Assembly (NCBI GenBank): GCA_019243075.1
Contig: JAFAUV010000187.1
Location: 1 to 5,103 of the forward strand
Direction of reading: 5' to 3'
Source: Bradyrhizobium sp.
GTDB taxonomy: Bacteria; Pseudomonadota; Alphaproteobacteria; Rhizobiales; Xanthobacteraceae
Length of the DNA stretch: 5,103 nt
Positions 1-5,103 of the stretch are shown here, one piece after another. The notes beneath the pieces were generated by a model, which did no database searches, was not told the DNA's origin, and was given only the letters and a program-made list of their open reading frames with translations. Position 1 is the first letter of the stretch; every line of letters begins with the position of its first letter. Made by a program: the position numbers and the translations under genes.

Positions 1-19
1 AGACATCGGCCGTTTTCAT
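1..19 (-). CDS. possible start of a further minus-strand gene (cut by window edge)
   Basis: An ATG on the minus strand at 19-17 opens a frame reading M-K-T-A-D-V before the window ends. It lies 18 bases after the methyltransferase stop codon, a normal spacing within an operon. Only a weak purine-rich stretch (AAAAGAA) precedes it. Six codons cannot identify a product. They do not match the start I would expect for IlvC. The start may be accidental. Confidence 0.25.
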
Positions 20-37
20 TGTTGTTCTTTTTGTTGC

Positions 38-733
38 TCAGCCTTGTCCGCCGGGCCTGGGTTTTTGCAAGAGATACGTGCCGTGCATCGGAGCGTGATA
101 ATCGACCGAGACCAGATCGAAACCCACCTCGGTCAGCATGCGCTCCATCACCCAGCCGAAGGTCGAATATTCGTCGCGCATATGGGTGACGACGCTGTCG
201 CGGGCGAAATCGTGGTTCTTGATGTTGTAGTCGGCCCATTGCTCGATACTGCGCTCGCTGCCATCCGGCATGCTGACGAAGACGATGTCGCGCAGATAGA
301 AATTGGCGCCCGGCTTCAGCGCGGCGAAGATGCGCGACATCGCCACCGCCTTCCAGAAGTCGGGCAGGTGGTGCAGCGTGAACTCGCTGACGATCAGGTC
401 ATAGGAATTGGGCTCAAAGGCGAAGCTGAGCAGGCCTGCCGATTGCGTGCGTACCGGCGCCTTGCGGTCGCGGGCGTAGATTTCCGCGAGCGCGAGCATC
501 GCCGGCGAAATGTCGATGGCGTCGACTTCGGCGCCCATCAGCGCCGCTTCGGTGGCGAGCACGCCGTTGCCGCAGCCGATGTCGGCGATCCGCCAGCCGT
601 TCCTGACGCCCAGCACCTTCAGCGCGGTACGGGCGCGCAGGCCGCCCTCGTCGTCGGTGCCATAGATCGAGGCGACCGCGGGCTCCAGGCCGATCCTTCC
701 ACGTTGGTTGTAATACCAGTCGCGCGCCAGCAT
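38..733 (-). CDS. class I SAM-dependent methyltransferase, substrate unknown
   Basis: This 231-residue cytoplasmic protein has a class I (Rossmann-fold) methyltransferase core. The glycine-rich SAM-binding motif I is ADIGCGNG at residues 50-57. The acidic end of strand 2 is DAIDIS at 71-76, which would bind the SAM ribose. Motif IV is YDLIVSEFTLHHL at 111-123, and LKPGANFYLRDI at 139-150 is the usual strand-5 region. About 45 residues precede motif I, and the C-terminal 80 residues probably form the substrate lid. The start is supported by AAGGGA eight bases upstream and by its position three bases after the ilvN stop, which implies translational coupling. It is therefore expected to be the third gene of the ilv operon. 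Nothing shows whether the acceptor is a small molecule, protein or RNA, and no branched-chain amino acid step needs a methyltransferase. The fold assignment is firm; the role is unknown. Confidence 0.9.
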   Translation of the reverse strand: MLARDWYYNQRGRIGLEPAVASIYGTDDEGGLRARTALKVLGVRNGWRIADIGCGNGVLATEAALMGAEVDAIDISPAMLALAEIYARDRKAPVRTQSAGLLSFAFEPNSYDLIVSEFTLHHLPDFWKAVAMSRIFAALKPGANFYLRDIVFVSMPDGSERSIEQWADYNIKNHDFARDSVVTHMRDEYSTFGWVMERMLTEVGFDLVSVDYHAPMHGTYLLQKPRPGGQG

Positions 734-736
734 GGT

Positions 737-1279
737 TCACATCCCTTCGGGCCCGCGCCCGATCGCGGCCACGCCGGTGCGAGACACCTCGACCAGGCCG
801 AGCGGGCGCATCAGGTCGATAAACTGATTGATCTTTGCGGTATTGCCCGTGATCTCGAACACAAAGCTCTCGGTGGTGGCGTCGATCACCCGCGCCCGGA
901 ACGCATCCGCAAGCCGCAGCGCCTCGACCCGGTTGTCGCCGGTTCCGCGCACCTTCACCATCGCAAGCTCCCGCTCGATCGAGCGGCCCGCCAGCGTCAT
1001 GTCGACCACCCGATAGACCGGCACCATGCGGTCGAGCTGATGCTTGATCTGCTCGATCACCATCGGCGTGCCGGTGGTGACGATGGTGATGCGCGAAAGA
1101 TGCTTCTGGCTTTCGGTCTCCGACACGGTGAGGCTGTCGATGTTGTAGCCGCGGCCGGAGAACAGCCCGATCACGCGCGCGAGCACGCCGGGCTCGTTGG
1201 CCACGAGCACGGCGAGCGTATGCGTCTCGTTCGGCACATGGCGCTCTTCGAGGAAATAGGCGGAAGCGGGCTGGTTCAT
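737..1279 (-). CDS. ilvN: acetolactate synthase small (regulatory) subunit
   Basis: This is the regulatory subunit (IlvN/IlvH) of acetohydroxyacid synthase, 180 residues. It activates the large subunit and confers valine feedback inhibition. An N-terminal ACT domain covers roughly residues 20-95, including NEPGVLARVIGLFSGRGYNI at 28-47. Aligning by eye with E. coli IlvH gives an offset of 17, placing Asn28, Gly31 and Asn46 at E. coli Asn11, Gly14 and Asn29, residues tied to valine binding. All are conserved, so I infer a valine-sensitive enzyme. A second domain (about 96-180) follows. The first 17 residues are an extension relative to E. coli IlvH, which I believe is normal for alphaproteobacteria. 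The ATG at 1279 was chosen because the frame upstream to 1393 reads through the ilvB end and an intergenic repeat; only a weak GGA precedes it. It is separated from ilvB by 88 bases. The alternative symbol is ilvH. Confidence 0.95.
   Translation of the reverse strand: MNQPASAYFLEERHVPNETHTLAVLVANEPGVLARVIGLFSGRGYNIDSLTVSETESQKHLSRITIVTTGTPMVIEQIKHQLDRMVPVYRVVDMTLAGRSIERELAMVKVRGTGDNRVEALRLADAFRARVIDATTESFVFEITGNTAKINQFIDLMRPLGLVEVSRTGVAAIGRGPEGM
742..747 (-). promoter_or_regulatory. ribosome binding site of the methyltransferase, inside the ilvN 3' end
   Basis: AAGGGA on the minus strand lies eight bases before the ATG at 733 and just ahead of the last ilvN codon and stop. It supports the chosen start and suggests that ribosomes finishing ilvN re-initiate on the next gene. 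Confidence 0.6.
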
Positions 1280-1305
1280 GGTGTCGGTCCAGGGAAAGCC
1301 GCACT

Positions 1306-1342
1306 GCCTCTCCCCGCTTGCGGGGCGGGGTGAAGCGAGAGC
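1306..1342. repeat. GC-rich palindromic element between ilvB and ilvN
   Basis: CCCCG at 1312-1316 and CGGGG at 1321-1325 form a hairpin with a CTTG loop. CTCTC at 1308-1312 can alternatively pair with GAGAG at 1337-1341. The pattern of a CTCTCCCC run followed by a GGGG run and GGTGA resembles intergenic palindromes I associate with Bradyrhizobium-type genomes; the family assignment is from memory. There is no U-tract, so it is not a classical terminator. It sits in the 88-base gap of the transcript and could affect mRNA stability or the ratio of large to small subunit. Confidence 0.5.
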
Positions 1343-1367
1343 GATCGTCGTCGTTGCCTCATCTGCG

Positions 1368-3143
1368 TCACACCAGCGCCTTGCCGCCGGCAAAGGCAGT
1401 AGCGGTTGCTTCGTCCGTCGCCTGTTCCGGCAACAGCATCTCGTTGTGCGCCTTGCCGGAGGGGATCATCGGGAAGCAGTTTTCCAGTGCCGCCACGCGG
1501 CAATCGAACAGCACCGGCTTCTTGACGGAGATCATCTCCTTGATCGCACCTTCGAGATCGGAAGGCTTGATCGCCTGGATGCCGACGCAGCCATAGGCAT
1601 CCGCGAGCTTGACGAAATCCGGCAGCGCCTCGGTATAGGAGTGCGACAGGCGGTTGCCATGCAGGAGCTGCTGCCACTGCCGCACCATGCCCATATACTG
1701 GTTGTTCAGGATGAAGATCTTGATCGGCAGATCGTGTTGAACGGCCGTCGACATCTCCTGGATCGTCATCTGCACCGAGGCGTCGCCCGCGATGTCGATG
1801 ACGAGGCTGTCGCGATGCGCGACCTGCACGCCGATCGCCGACGGCAGGCCGTAGCCCATGGTTCCGAGCCCGCCCGAGGTCATCCAGCGATGCGGCTCCT
1901 CGAAGCCGTAGAACTGCGCCGCCCACATCTGGTGCTGGCCGACCTCGGTCGTGATGTAGGTGTCGCGCCCGCGCGTCATCTCGAACAGCTTCTGGATCGC
2001 GAATTGCGGCAGGATGATATCGTTGTGTTTCTTGTAGGACAGCGAATTCCGCGCGCGCCATTGCGCGATCTGCTGCCACCACGCTCTGATGTCGGGCTTC
2101 TTCGCTTCCGCCCTGAACACCGTCAGGAGATCGCCGAGGATGTTGCCGGCATCGCCGATGATCGGCACGTCGACCCGGATGTTCTTGTTGATCGAGGAGG
2201 GATCGATGTCGATATGGATCTTCTTCGAGCCCGGCGAGAACGCATCGGTGCGGCCGGTGATGCGGTCGTCGAAGCGCGCGCCGACGCACAGCATGACGTC
2301 GCAATCATGCATGGTCATGTTGGCTTCATAGGTGCCGTGCATGCCGAGCATGCCGAGCCAGTTCTTGCCCGAGGCCGGATAGGCGCCGAGGCCCATCAGC
2401 GTCGAGGTGATCGGAAAACCGGTGACCTCGACCAGCTCGCGCAGCAGTTTGGCGGCCTCGCGGCCGGAATTGATCACCCCGCCGCCGGAATAGATCACCG
2501 GCCGCTTGGCGCCCGCGAGCAGCGCCACGGCTTTGCGGATCTGCGTCGCATCGCCCTTCACCCGCGGCGCATAGGAGACGTGCACGTCGGACCTGCGCGG
2601 CGGATGATAGGTGCCGGTGGCAAACTGCACGTCCTTGGGCACGTCGACCACGACCGGCCCGGGACGGCCGCTGCTGGCGACGTAGAACGCCTCGTGCAGC
2701 ACTTTGGCGAGATCGTTGACGTCGCGTACCAGCCAGTTGTGCTTGGTGCAGGGACGCGTGATGCCGACCGTATCGCATTCCTGGAACGCGTCATTGCCGA
2801 TCAGGTGGGTCGGCACCTGTCCGGTGATGCAGACCAGCGGAATGGAATCCATCAGCGCGTCCGTCAGCGGCGTCACCATGTTGGTGGCGCCGGGACCCGA
2901 GGTCACCAGCACCACGCCGGGCTTGCCGGTCGAGCGCGCATAGCCTTCGGCCGCATGGCCGGCCCCCTGCTCGTGCCGAACCAGGATATGCTCGACCTCG
3001 CTCTGCTGGAAAATCTCGTCATAGATGGGGAGCACGGCGCCGCCGGGATAGCCGAACAGGTGTTCGACGCCGTGATCGATAAGCGCGCGGACGATCATCG
3101 CGGCGCCTGTCATCTGGTTGGGATCGTGGCTCTTCTCAGTCAT
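1368..3143 (-). CDS. ilvB: acetolactate synthase large (catalytic) subunit
   Basis: This is the ThDP-, Mg- and FAD-dependent catalytic subunit of acetohydroxyacid synthase (EC 2.2.1.6), 591 residues. It condenses pyruvate with pyruvate or 2-oxobutyrate, giving acetolactate (towards Val/Leu) or acetohydroxybutyrate (towards Ile). The N-terminal ThDP domain (about 12-180) has FGYPGGAVLP near 30-39 and HEQGAGHAAEGYAR at 57-70, with Glu58 as the expected cofactor-activating glutamate. A central FAD-type domain (about 205-345) follows. The C-terminal ThDP domain has GDASVQM at 453-459 and LNNQYMGM at 479-486, with Asp454 and Asn481 as Mg ligands. Trp490 matches the conserved herbicide-site tryptophan. 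GDA in place of GDG occurs in other family members. The start at 3143 is set by AGGA eight bases upstream; the frame is open to 3254, but that would translate the attenuator. The protein resembles the IlvI type (isozyme III), so ilvI is an alternative symbol. It is cytoplasmic and the first structural gene of the operon. Confidence 0.97.
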   Translation of the reverse strand: MTEKSHDPNQMTGAAMIVRALIDHGVEHLFGYPGGAVLPIYDEIFQQSEVEHILVRHEQGAGHAAEGYARSTGKPGVVLVTSGPGATNMVTPLTDALMDSIPLVCITGQVPTHLIGNDAFQECDTVGITRPCTKHNWLVRDVNDLAKVLHEAFYVASSGRPGPVVVDVPKDVQFATGTYHPPRRSDVHVSYAPRVKGDATQIRKAVALLAGAKRPVIYSGGGVINSGREAAKLLRELVEVTGFPITSTLMGLGAYPASGKNWLGMLGMHGTYEANMTMHDCDVMLCVGARFDDRITGRTDAFSPGSKKIHIDIDPSSINKNIRVDVPIIGDAGNILGDLLTVFRAEAKKPDIRAWWQQIAQWRARNSLSYKKHNDIILPQFAIQKLFEMTRGRDTYITTEVGQHQMWAAQFYGFEEPHRWMTSGGLGTMGYGLPSAIGVQVAHRDSLVIDIAGDASVQMTIQEMSTAVQHDLPIKIFILNNQYMGMVRQWQQLLHGNRLSHSYTEALPDFVKLADAYGCVGIQAIKPSDLEGAIKEMISVKKPVLFDCRVAALENCFPMIPSGKAHNEMLLPEQATDEATATAFAGGKALV

Positions 3144-3151
3144 GGTCTTCG

Positions 3152-3155
3152 TCCT
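3152..3155 (-). promoter_or_regulatory. ribosome binding site fixing the ilvB start
   Basis: AGGA lies eight bases before the ATG at 3143 on the minus strand. It favours this start over the in-frame ATG at 3254, which would add 37 residues encoded by the attenuator hairpins. Confidence 0.65.
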
Positions 3156-3191
3156 GATCGTCTGTTGGCAGCGGCCTGTTTTGCCTGGTGG

Positions 3192-3218
3192 AAATAAAAA
3201 GGGGCCCCAAGAGGCCCC
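3192..3218 (-). terminator. intrinsic terminator (attenuator) of the ilvBN leader
   Basis: On the minus strand GGGGCC (3218-3213) pairs perfectly with GGCCCC (3206-3201) around a short loop, which a U-G pair can reduce to CUUG. UUUUUAUUU follows immediately (3200-3192). This is a strong factor-independent terminator. It lies after a short leader ORF and about 50 bases before the ilvB start, so it must be bypassed for ilvB expression. That is what an attenuator requires. Confidence 0.88.
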
Positions 3219-3273
3219 ATGCGCACCGTCCGTTTCTGGATGGCCGTCAGCCATCCCCGGCGGTGCGCCTGGG
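3216..3273 (-). promoter_or_regulatory. antiterminator stem-loop competing with the attenuator
   Basis: The outer stem pairs CCCAGGCGCACCG (3273-3261, inside the leader peptide) with CGGUGCGCAUGGG (3228-3216). Twelve of 13 positions pair, with one G-A mismatch at 3269/3220. A perfect 7-bp inner hairpin, GGAUGGC (3256-3250) with GCCAUCC (3244-3238), carries the leader UGA stop in its loop. The outer stem uses 3216-3218, the first half of the terminator's 5' arm, so the two structures exclude each other. I infer that a ribosome reaching the leader stop melts this stem and permits termination. A ribosome stalled on the upstream Ile/Leu codons leaves it intact and permits read-through. The pairing is seen directly; the switching is inferred. 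Confidence 0.75.
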
Positions 3274-3312
3274 TACGACGGCGATAAGGAGTTTGGTAAT
3301 AATATTACGCAT
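3247..3312 (-). CDS. ilvL: ilv operon leader peptide (attenuation peptide)
   Basis: This 21-residue ORF begins MRNIITKLLIAVV and ends in TGA inside the antiterminator's inner hairpin. Seven of residues 4-13 are branched-chain amino acids (I4, I5, L8, L9, I10, V12, V13), exactly the end products of the downstream operon. The codons are ATT, ATT, CTC, CTT, ATC, GTC and GTA, including several that look less used in the neighbouring genes. The ATG lies about 25 bases from the predicted transcription start. The ribosome site is unremarkable (GGGAAG, 13 bases away). Its role would be to sense Ile/Leu/Val-tRNA charging by ribosome stalling, not to make a functional protein. It is too short for ordinary gene prediction. 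The symbol is by role only, with no implied homology to enterobacterial ilvL. Confidence 0.85.
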   Translation of the reverse strand: MRNIITKLLIAVVPRRTAGDG

Positions 3313-3344
3313 GCGAGGCGCCAAGCTTCCCAAAGGTTGCGCGG

Positions 3345-3372
3345 AACATAGCGGCCAAACCGGCAAAGTCAA
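3345..3372 (-). promoter_or_regulatory. predicted sigma70-type promoter of the ilvL-ilvB-ilvN transcript
   Basis: TTGACT (minus strand 3372-3367) is separated by 16 bases from TATGTT (3350-3345), matching the -35 box at 5/6 and the -10 box at 4/6. The predicted start is near 3338, leaving about 25 untranslated bases before the leader ATG. This placement fits an attenuator-controlled operon. No operator is evident. Confidence 0.6.
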
Positions 3373-3535
3373 GCCGCGCCCTCAAAGCCGCGATTTGGTG
3401 AGCTTAGCGGCGTTCCGGGCGTTCGGCGAGAGGAATTTGTTGCGTCCGCGCAAAAAGCGCGTGAGCAAGCACGCTGCCGAACCATCATGGTGAGCACCGC
3501 GGCACGCGCGTCTCTAACCACGCGGCCACCGCCGG

Positions 3536-3579
3536 CCTCGTCCTTCGAGACTCGGGCTACGCCGCTCTCAGGATGACGG
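3536..3579. repeat. REP-like imperfect palindrome overlapping the miaA 3' end
   Basis: TCGTCCT (3538-3544) pairs with AGGATGA (3570-3576) with one G-U pair. The stem continues with GAG (3547-3549) against CTC (3567-3569) past a two-base bulge, enclosing a GC-rich loop. The TCGTCCTTCGAGAC ... CTCAGGATGA arrangement resembles a very common dispersed palindrome in Bradyrhizobium-like genomes; this is from memory and needs a genome count. The right arm supplies the last codons and stop of miaA. In RNA of either strand it may act as a 3'-end stabiliser or weak terminator, but no U-tract is present. Confidence 0.6.
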
Positions 3580-4485
3580 TCTGGCCTGCAACCGCCCCCT
3601 CGCCGCATTCGGCGTCACCCATTCGAACTCCGGCAGTTGGTGGCGAAACCAGGTGAACTGCCGCTTGGCGTAATGGCGGGTGTCGGCGCGGCCGATGCTG
3701 GCGGCTTGCTCCAGCGTGAGTTCGCCGGCGAGATGGCGGATCAGCGCCGGCACGCCATGGGCCTTCATCGCCGGCAACAGCGGATCTAGTCTCCGCGCGG
3801 CCAACGCGGCGACTTCATCCAGCGCGCCGGATTTCAGCATCGCGTCGAACCGCGCATCGATCCGCTTGTAGAGCGCGTCGCGCTCGGGCGAGAGAAACAG
3901 CGCGTGAAACTCGCCCGCAGGCAGGAGCGGCGGCAGGCCCTCGCGATGCCAATCGGCCAAGGAGCGGCCGGTCGCCTCGACGACTTCGAGCGCGCGCGCA
4001 ATGCGGCTGCGATCCCGCGGCTTCAGGCGCGCGGCGGAAATACTGTCGCGCCGGGCAAGCTGCGCATGCAGCGCCTCGACGCCGTCACGCTCGAGCCGCG
4101 CGCGCACGTCCTCTCGGATTTCGGCTGGGATCGCCGGCACGGCGGACAGCCCTCGCGTGAGCGCCTTGAAATAGAGCCCGCTGCCGCCGACAAAAATCGG
4201 CAGGCGGTTTTGCCCGCGGGCCTCATCAAGCGCCTTCTGCGCATCCGCCACCCAGGCGCCGGCCGAGAAATTGATCGACGCGTCGACATGGCCGTAGAGC
4301 CGGTGCGGTATGAGGGCCTCTTCCTCCGGCGTCGGCCGCGCGCTGAGCACGCGCAGGTCGCGATAGACCTGCATGGAATCGGTGTTGATCACCACCCCGC
4401 CGCGCTGTTGCGCGAGCGTGACCGCGAGGGCCGACTTGCCGCTGGCAGTCGGCCCTGCGATAAGCACGGCTTTGGAGCGGCTCAT
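3568..4485 (-). CDS. miaA: tRNA dimethylallyltransferase MiaA
   Basis: MiaA (EC 2.5.1.75), 305 residues, transfers the dimethylallyl group to N6 of A37 in tRNAs reading UNN codons, the first step to ms2i6A. The P-loop is GPTASGKS at 11-18. NTDSMQVY at 34-41 carries the catalytic-base aspartate Asp36. Other family motifs are VGGSGLYFKALTRGL at 99-113 and DTRHYAKRQFTWFR at 268-281. The length is normal for the family. The ATG at 4485 puts the P-loop at the usual distance from the N-terminus but has no clear ribosome site. An in-frame TTG at 4497 preceded by GAGAGA would add four residues and is a real alternative. The last residues and stop lie in a palindromic repeat. It is transcribed towards the ilv operon but separated from it by the ilv promoter region, and is divergent from serB with 15 bases between starts. 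Confidence 0.96.
   Translation of the reverse strand: MSRSKAVLIAGPTASGKSALAVTLAQQRGGVVINTDSMQVYRDLRVLSARPTPEEEALIPHRLYGHVDASINFSAGAWVADAQKALDEARGQNRLPIFVGGSGLYFKALTRGLSAVPAIPAEIREDVRARLERDGVEALHAQLARRDSISAARLKPRDRSRIARALEVVEATGRSLADWHREGLPPLLPAGEFHALFLSPERDALYKRIDARFDAMLKSGALDEVAALAARRLDPLLPAMKAHGVPALIRHLAGELTLEQAASIGRADTRHYAKRQFTWFRHQLPEFEWVTPNAARGRLQARPSS
4436..4464 (+). promoter_or_regulatory. candidate serB promoter inside the miaA 5' end
   Basis: TTGCCG (4436-4441) and GATAAG (4459-4464) are separated by 17 bases, each matching consensus at 4/6. The predicted start near 4471 gives about 30 bases before the serB ATG. The 15-bp intergenic gap cannot hold a promoter, so one inside miaA is expected, but this match is moderate. 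Confidence 0.35.
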
Positions 4486-4500
4486 CCCAGAAGTCAAAAG

Positions 4501-5103
4501 ATGTCTCTCGTCGCAACGCTGATCTGCAACCCCGATAATCCCGCGCTCGATTCCAGCGTCCTTGACGGCGCGCGCGCGGTGCTGCCGCAGGCCGGGCCGG
4601 CACACTGGCTGTGGGACGGAGTCGCCGCCGACATTCCCTTTGACAGCTTAGGCAAAAGCAAGGCGGACATCCGCGCCATCTCCGATCACCTCCGCGCGGC
4701 GCGCGGCGACCTGCCGATCGATATCGTGGTGCAGCCGATCGCGACCCGGCGCAAGAAGCTTTTTCTGGCCGACATGGATTCCACCATGATCGGCCAGGAA
4801 TGCATCGATGAGCTCGCCGATTTTGTCGGGCTGAAGGCCCATGTCGCTGAGATCACCGCGCGCGCCATGCGCGGCGAGATCGAGTTCGAGCCGGCGCTGC
4901 GCGAGCGCGTCGCGCTGCTCAGGGACCTGCCGGTCCGTGTGGTCGACGAAGTGCTGGCGAAGCGTATCACGCCGACCCCGGGCGGCCGCGAGCTGGTGAT
5001 GACCATGCGCGCGAATGGCGCCTATACCTGCCTGATCTCCGGCGGCTTCACGCTGTTCACGAATGCCGTGGCCGCCCGGATCGGCTTCCAGGAGAACCGC
5101 GCC
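4501..5103 (+). CDS. serB: phosphoserine phosphatase SerB (3' end beyond window)
   Basis: The first 201 residues of a HAD-superfamily phosphoserine phosphatase (EC 3.1.3.3) are present; it makes L-serine from O-phosphoserine in the last step of serine synthesis. Motif I is DMDSTMIGQE at 91-100, with Asp91 the expected phospho-accepting nucleophile and Asp93 the acid/base. The following ECIDELADFVG is typical of SerB. Motif II is SGGFT at 180-184. Residues 1-85 form the N-terminal ACT-like extension of the two-domain bacterial type. Motifs III and IV should follow beyond 5103; about 95 residues are missing if the length is usual (near 296-300). The ATG at 4501 has a weak AGAAG seven bases upstream. 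The frame is intact to the last base of the window, so this is a window cut, not a truncation. Confidence 0.95.
   Translation, partial: MSLVATLICNPDNPALDSSVLDGARAVLPQAGPAHWLWDGVAADIPFDSLGKSKADIRAISDHLRAARGDLPIDIVVQPIATRRKKLFLADMDSTMIGQECIDELADFVGLKAHVAEITARAMRGEIEFEPALRERVALLRDLPVRVVDEVLAKRITPTPGGRELVMTMRANGAYTCLISGGFTLFTNAVAARIGFQENRA

Noticed and set aside
44..1333. 429-codon plus-strand open frame
   Set aside because: It runs antisense across both the methyltransferase and ilvN, has low-complexity Arg/His/Ala composition and matches no family I recognise.
1280..1393. Longer N-terminus for IlvN (start at 1393)
   Set aside because: It would overlap the end of ilvB and translate the GC-rich palindrome. 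The start at 1279 gives the expected length.
1278..3197. 639-codon plus-strand open frame opposite ilvB
   Set aside because: Its translation is rich in His, Arg and Asp with no recognisable domain, while the minus strand encodes full-length IlvB. Long antisense frames are expected in high-GC codon-biased DNA.
3447..3461. CGCGC-AAAAA-GCGCG hairpin as a terminator for miaA
   Set aside because: The stem is only 5 bp and is not followed by a U-tract on either strand. It may be a chance palindrome.
3481..3491. ACCAT-C-ATGGT palindrome as an operator
   Set aside because: It is short, lies over 100 bp upstream of the predicted ilv promoter, occurs once, and matches no operator I know.
3188..3493. 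Plus-strand 101-codon frame in the miaA-ilvB gap
   Set aside because: It lies opposite the attenuator, leader peptide and promoter, has no convincing ribosome site and no recognisable protein features.
4486..4605. Longer N-terminus for MiaA (start at 4605)
   Set aside because: It would run through the serB coding region and push the P-loop 40 residues further from the N-terminus than is normal. Only the TTG at 4497 remains a realistic alternative.

Overview
The window is GC-rich chromosomal DNA from an alphaproteobacterium, most likely of the Bradyrhizobium / Rhodopseudomonas group (Nitrobacteraceae). I infer this from the acetolactate synthase, MiaA and SerB protein sequences, the ATC/CTG/GTC-biased codon use, and two GC-rich palindromic intergenic repeats of a style I associate with that group. 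This rests on recognition, not on a database search.

Right to left on the minus strand: miaA (tRNA dimethylallyltransferase, 3568-4485) is followed by a 255-bp gap. The gap carries a promoter (3345-3372), a 21-residue leader peptide rich in Ile/Leu/Val (3247-3312) and an intrinsic terminator (3192-3218). Downstream come ilvB (acetolactate synthase large subunit, 1368-3143), ilvN (regulatory small subunit, 737-1279), and a class I SAM-dependent methyltransferase of unknown substrate (38-733) starting three bases after ilvN. A further minus-strand gene may start at 19 and leave the window. On the plus strand serB (phosphoserine phosphatase) starts at 4501, only 15 bp from the miaA start, and runs off the right edge.

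How it works together: IlvB and IlvN form acetohydroxyacid synthase, the committed step to valine, isoleucine and leucine. The sequence ahead of ilvB has the parts of a ribosome-mediated transcription attenuator. These are regulatory codons for the three end products, an intrinsic terminator, and a long alternative stem, built partly from leader-peptide codons, that would break the terminator. Transcription of ilvB-ilvN-methyltransferase should therefore rise when charged Ile/Leu tRNA is scarce, on top of valine feedback through the ACT domain of IlvN. The methyltransferase would be co-expressed. miaA and serB are neighbours with unrelated jobs (tRNA A37 modification; serine synthesis).

The attenuator is the most interesting structure here. 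The mechanism class is well known, but this leader is too short for a routine gene caller and its geometry is compact. I see no tRNA, rRNA, CRISPR array or insertion sequence.
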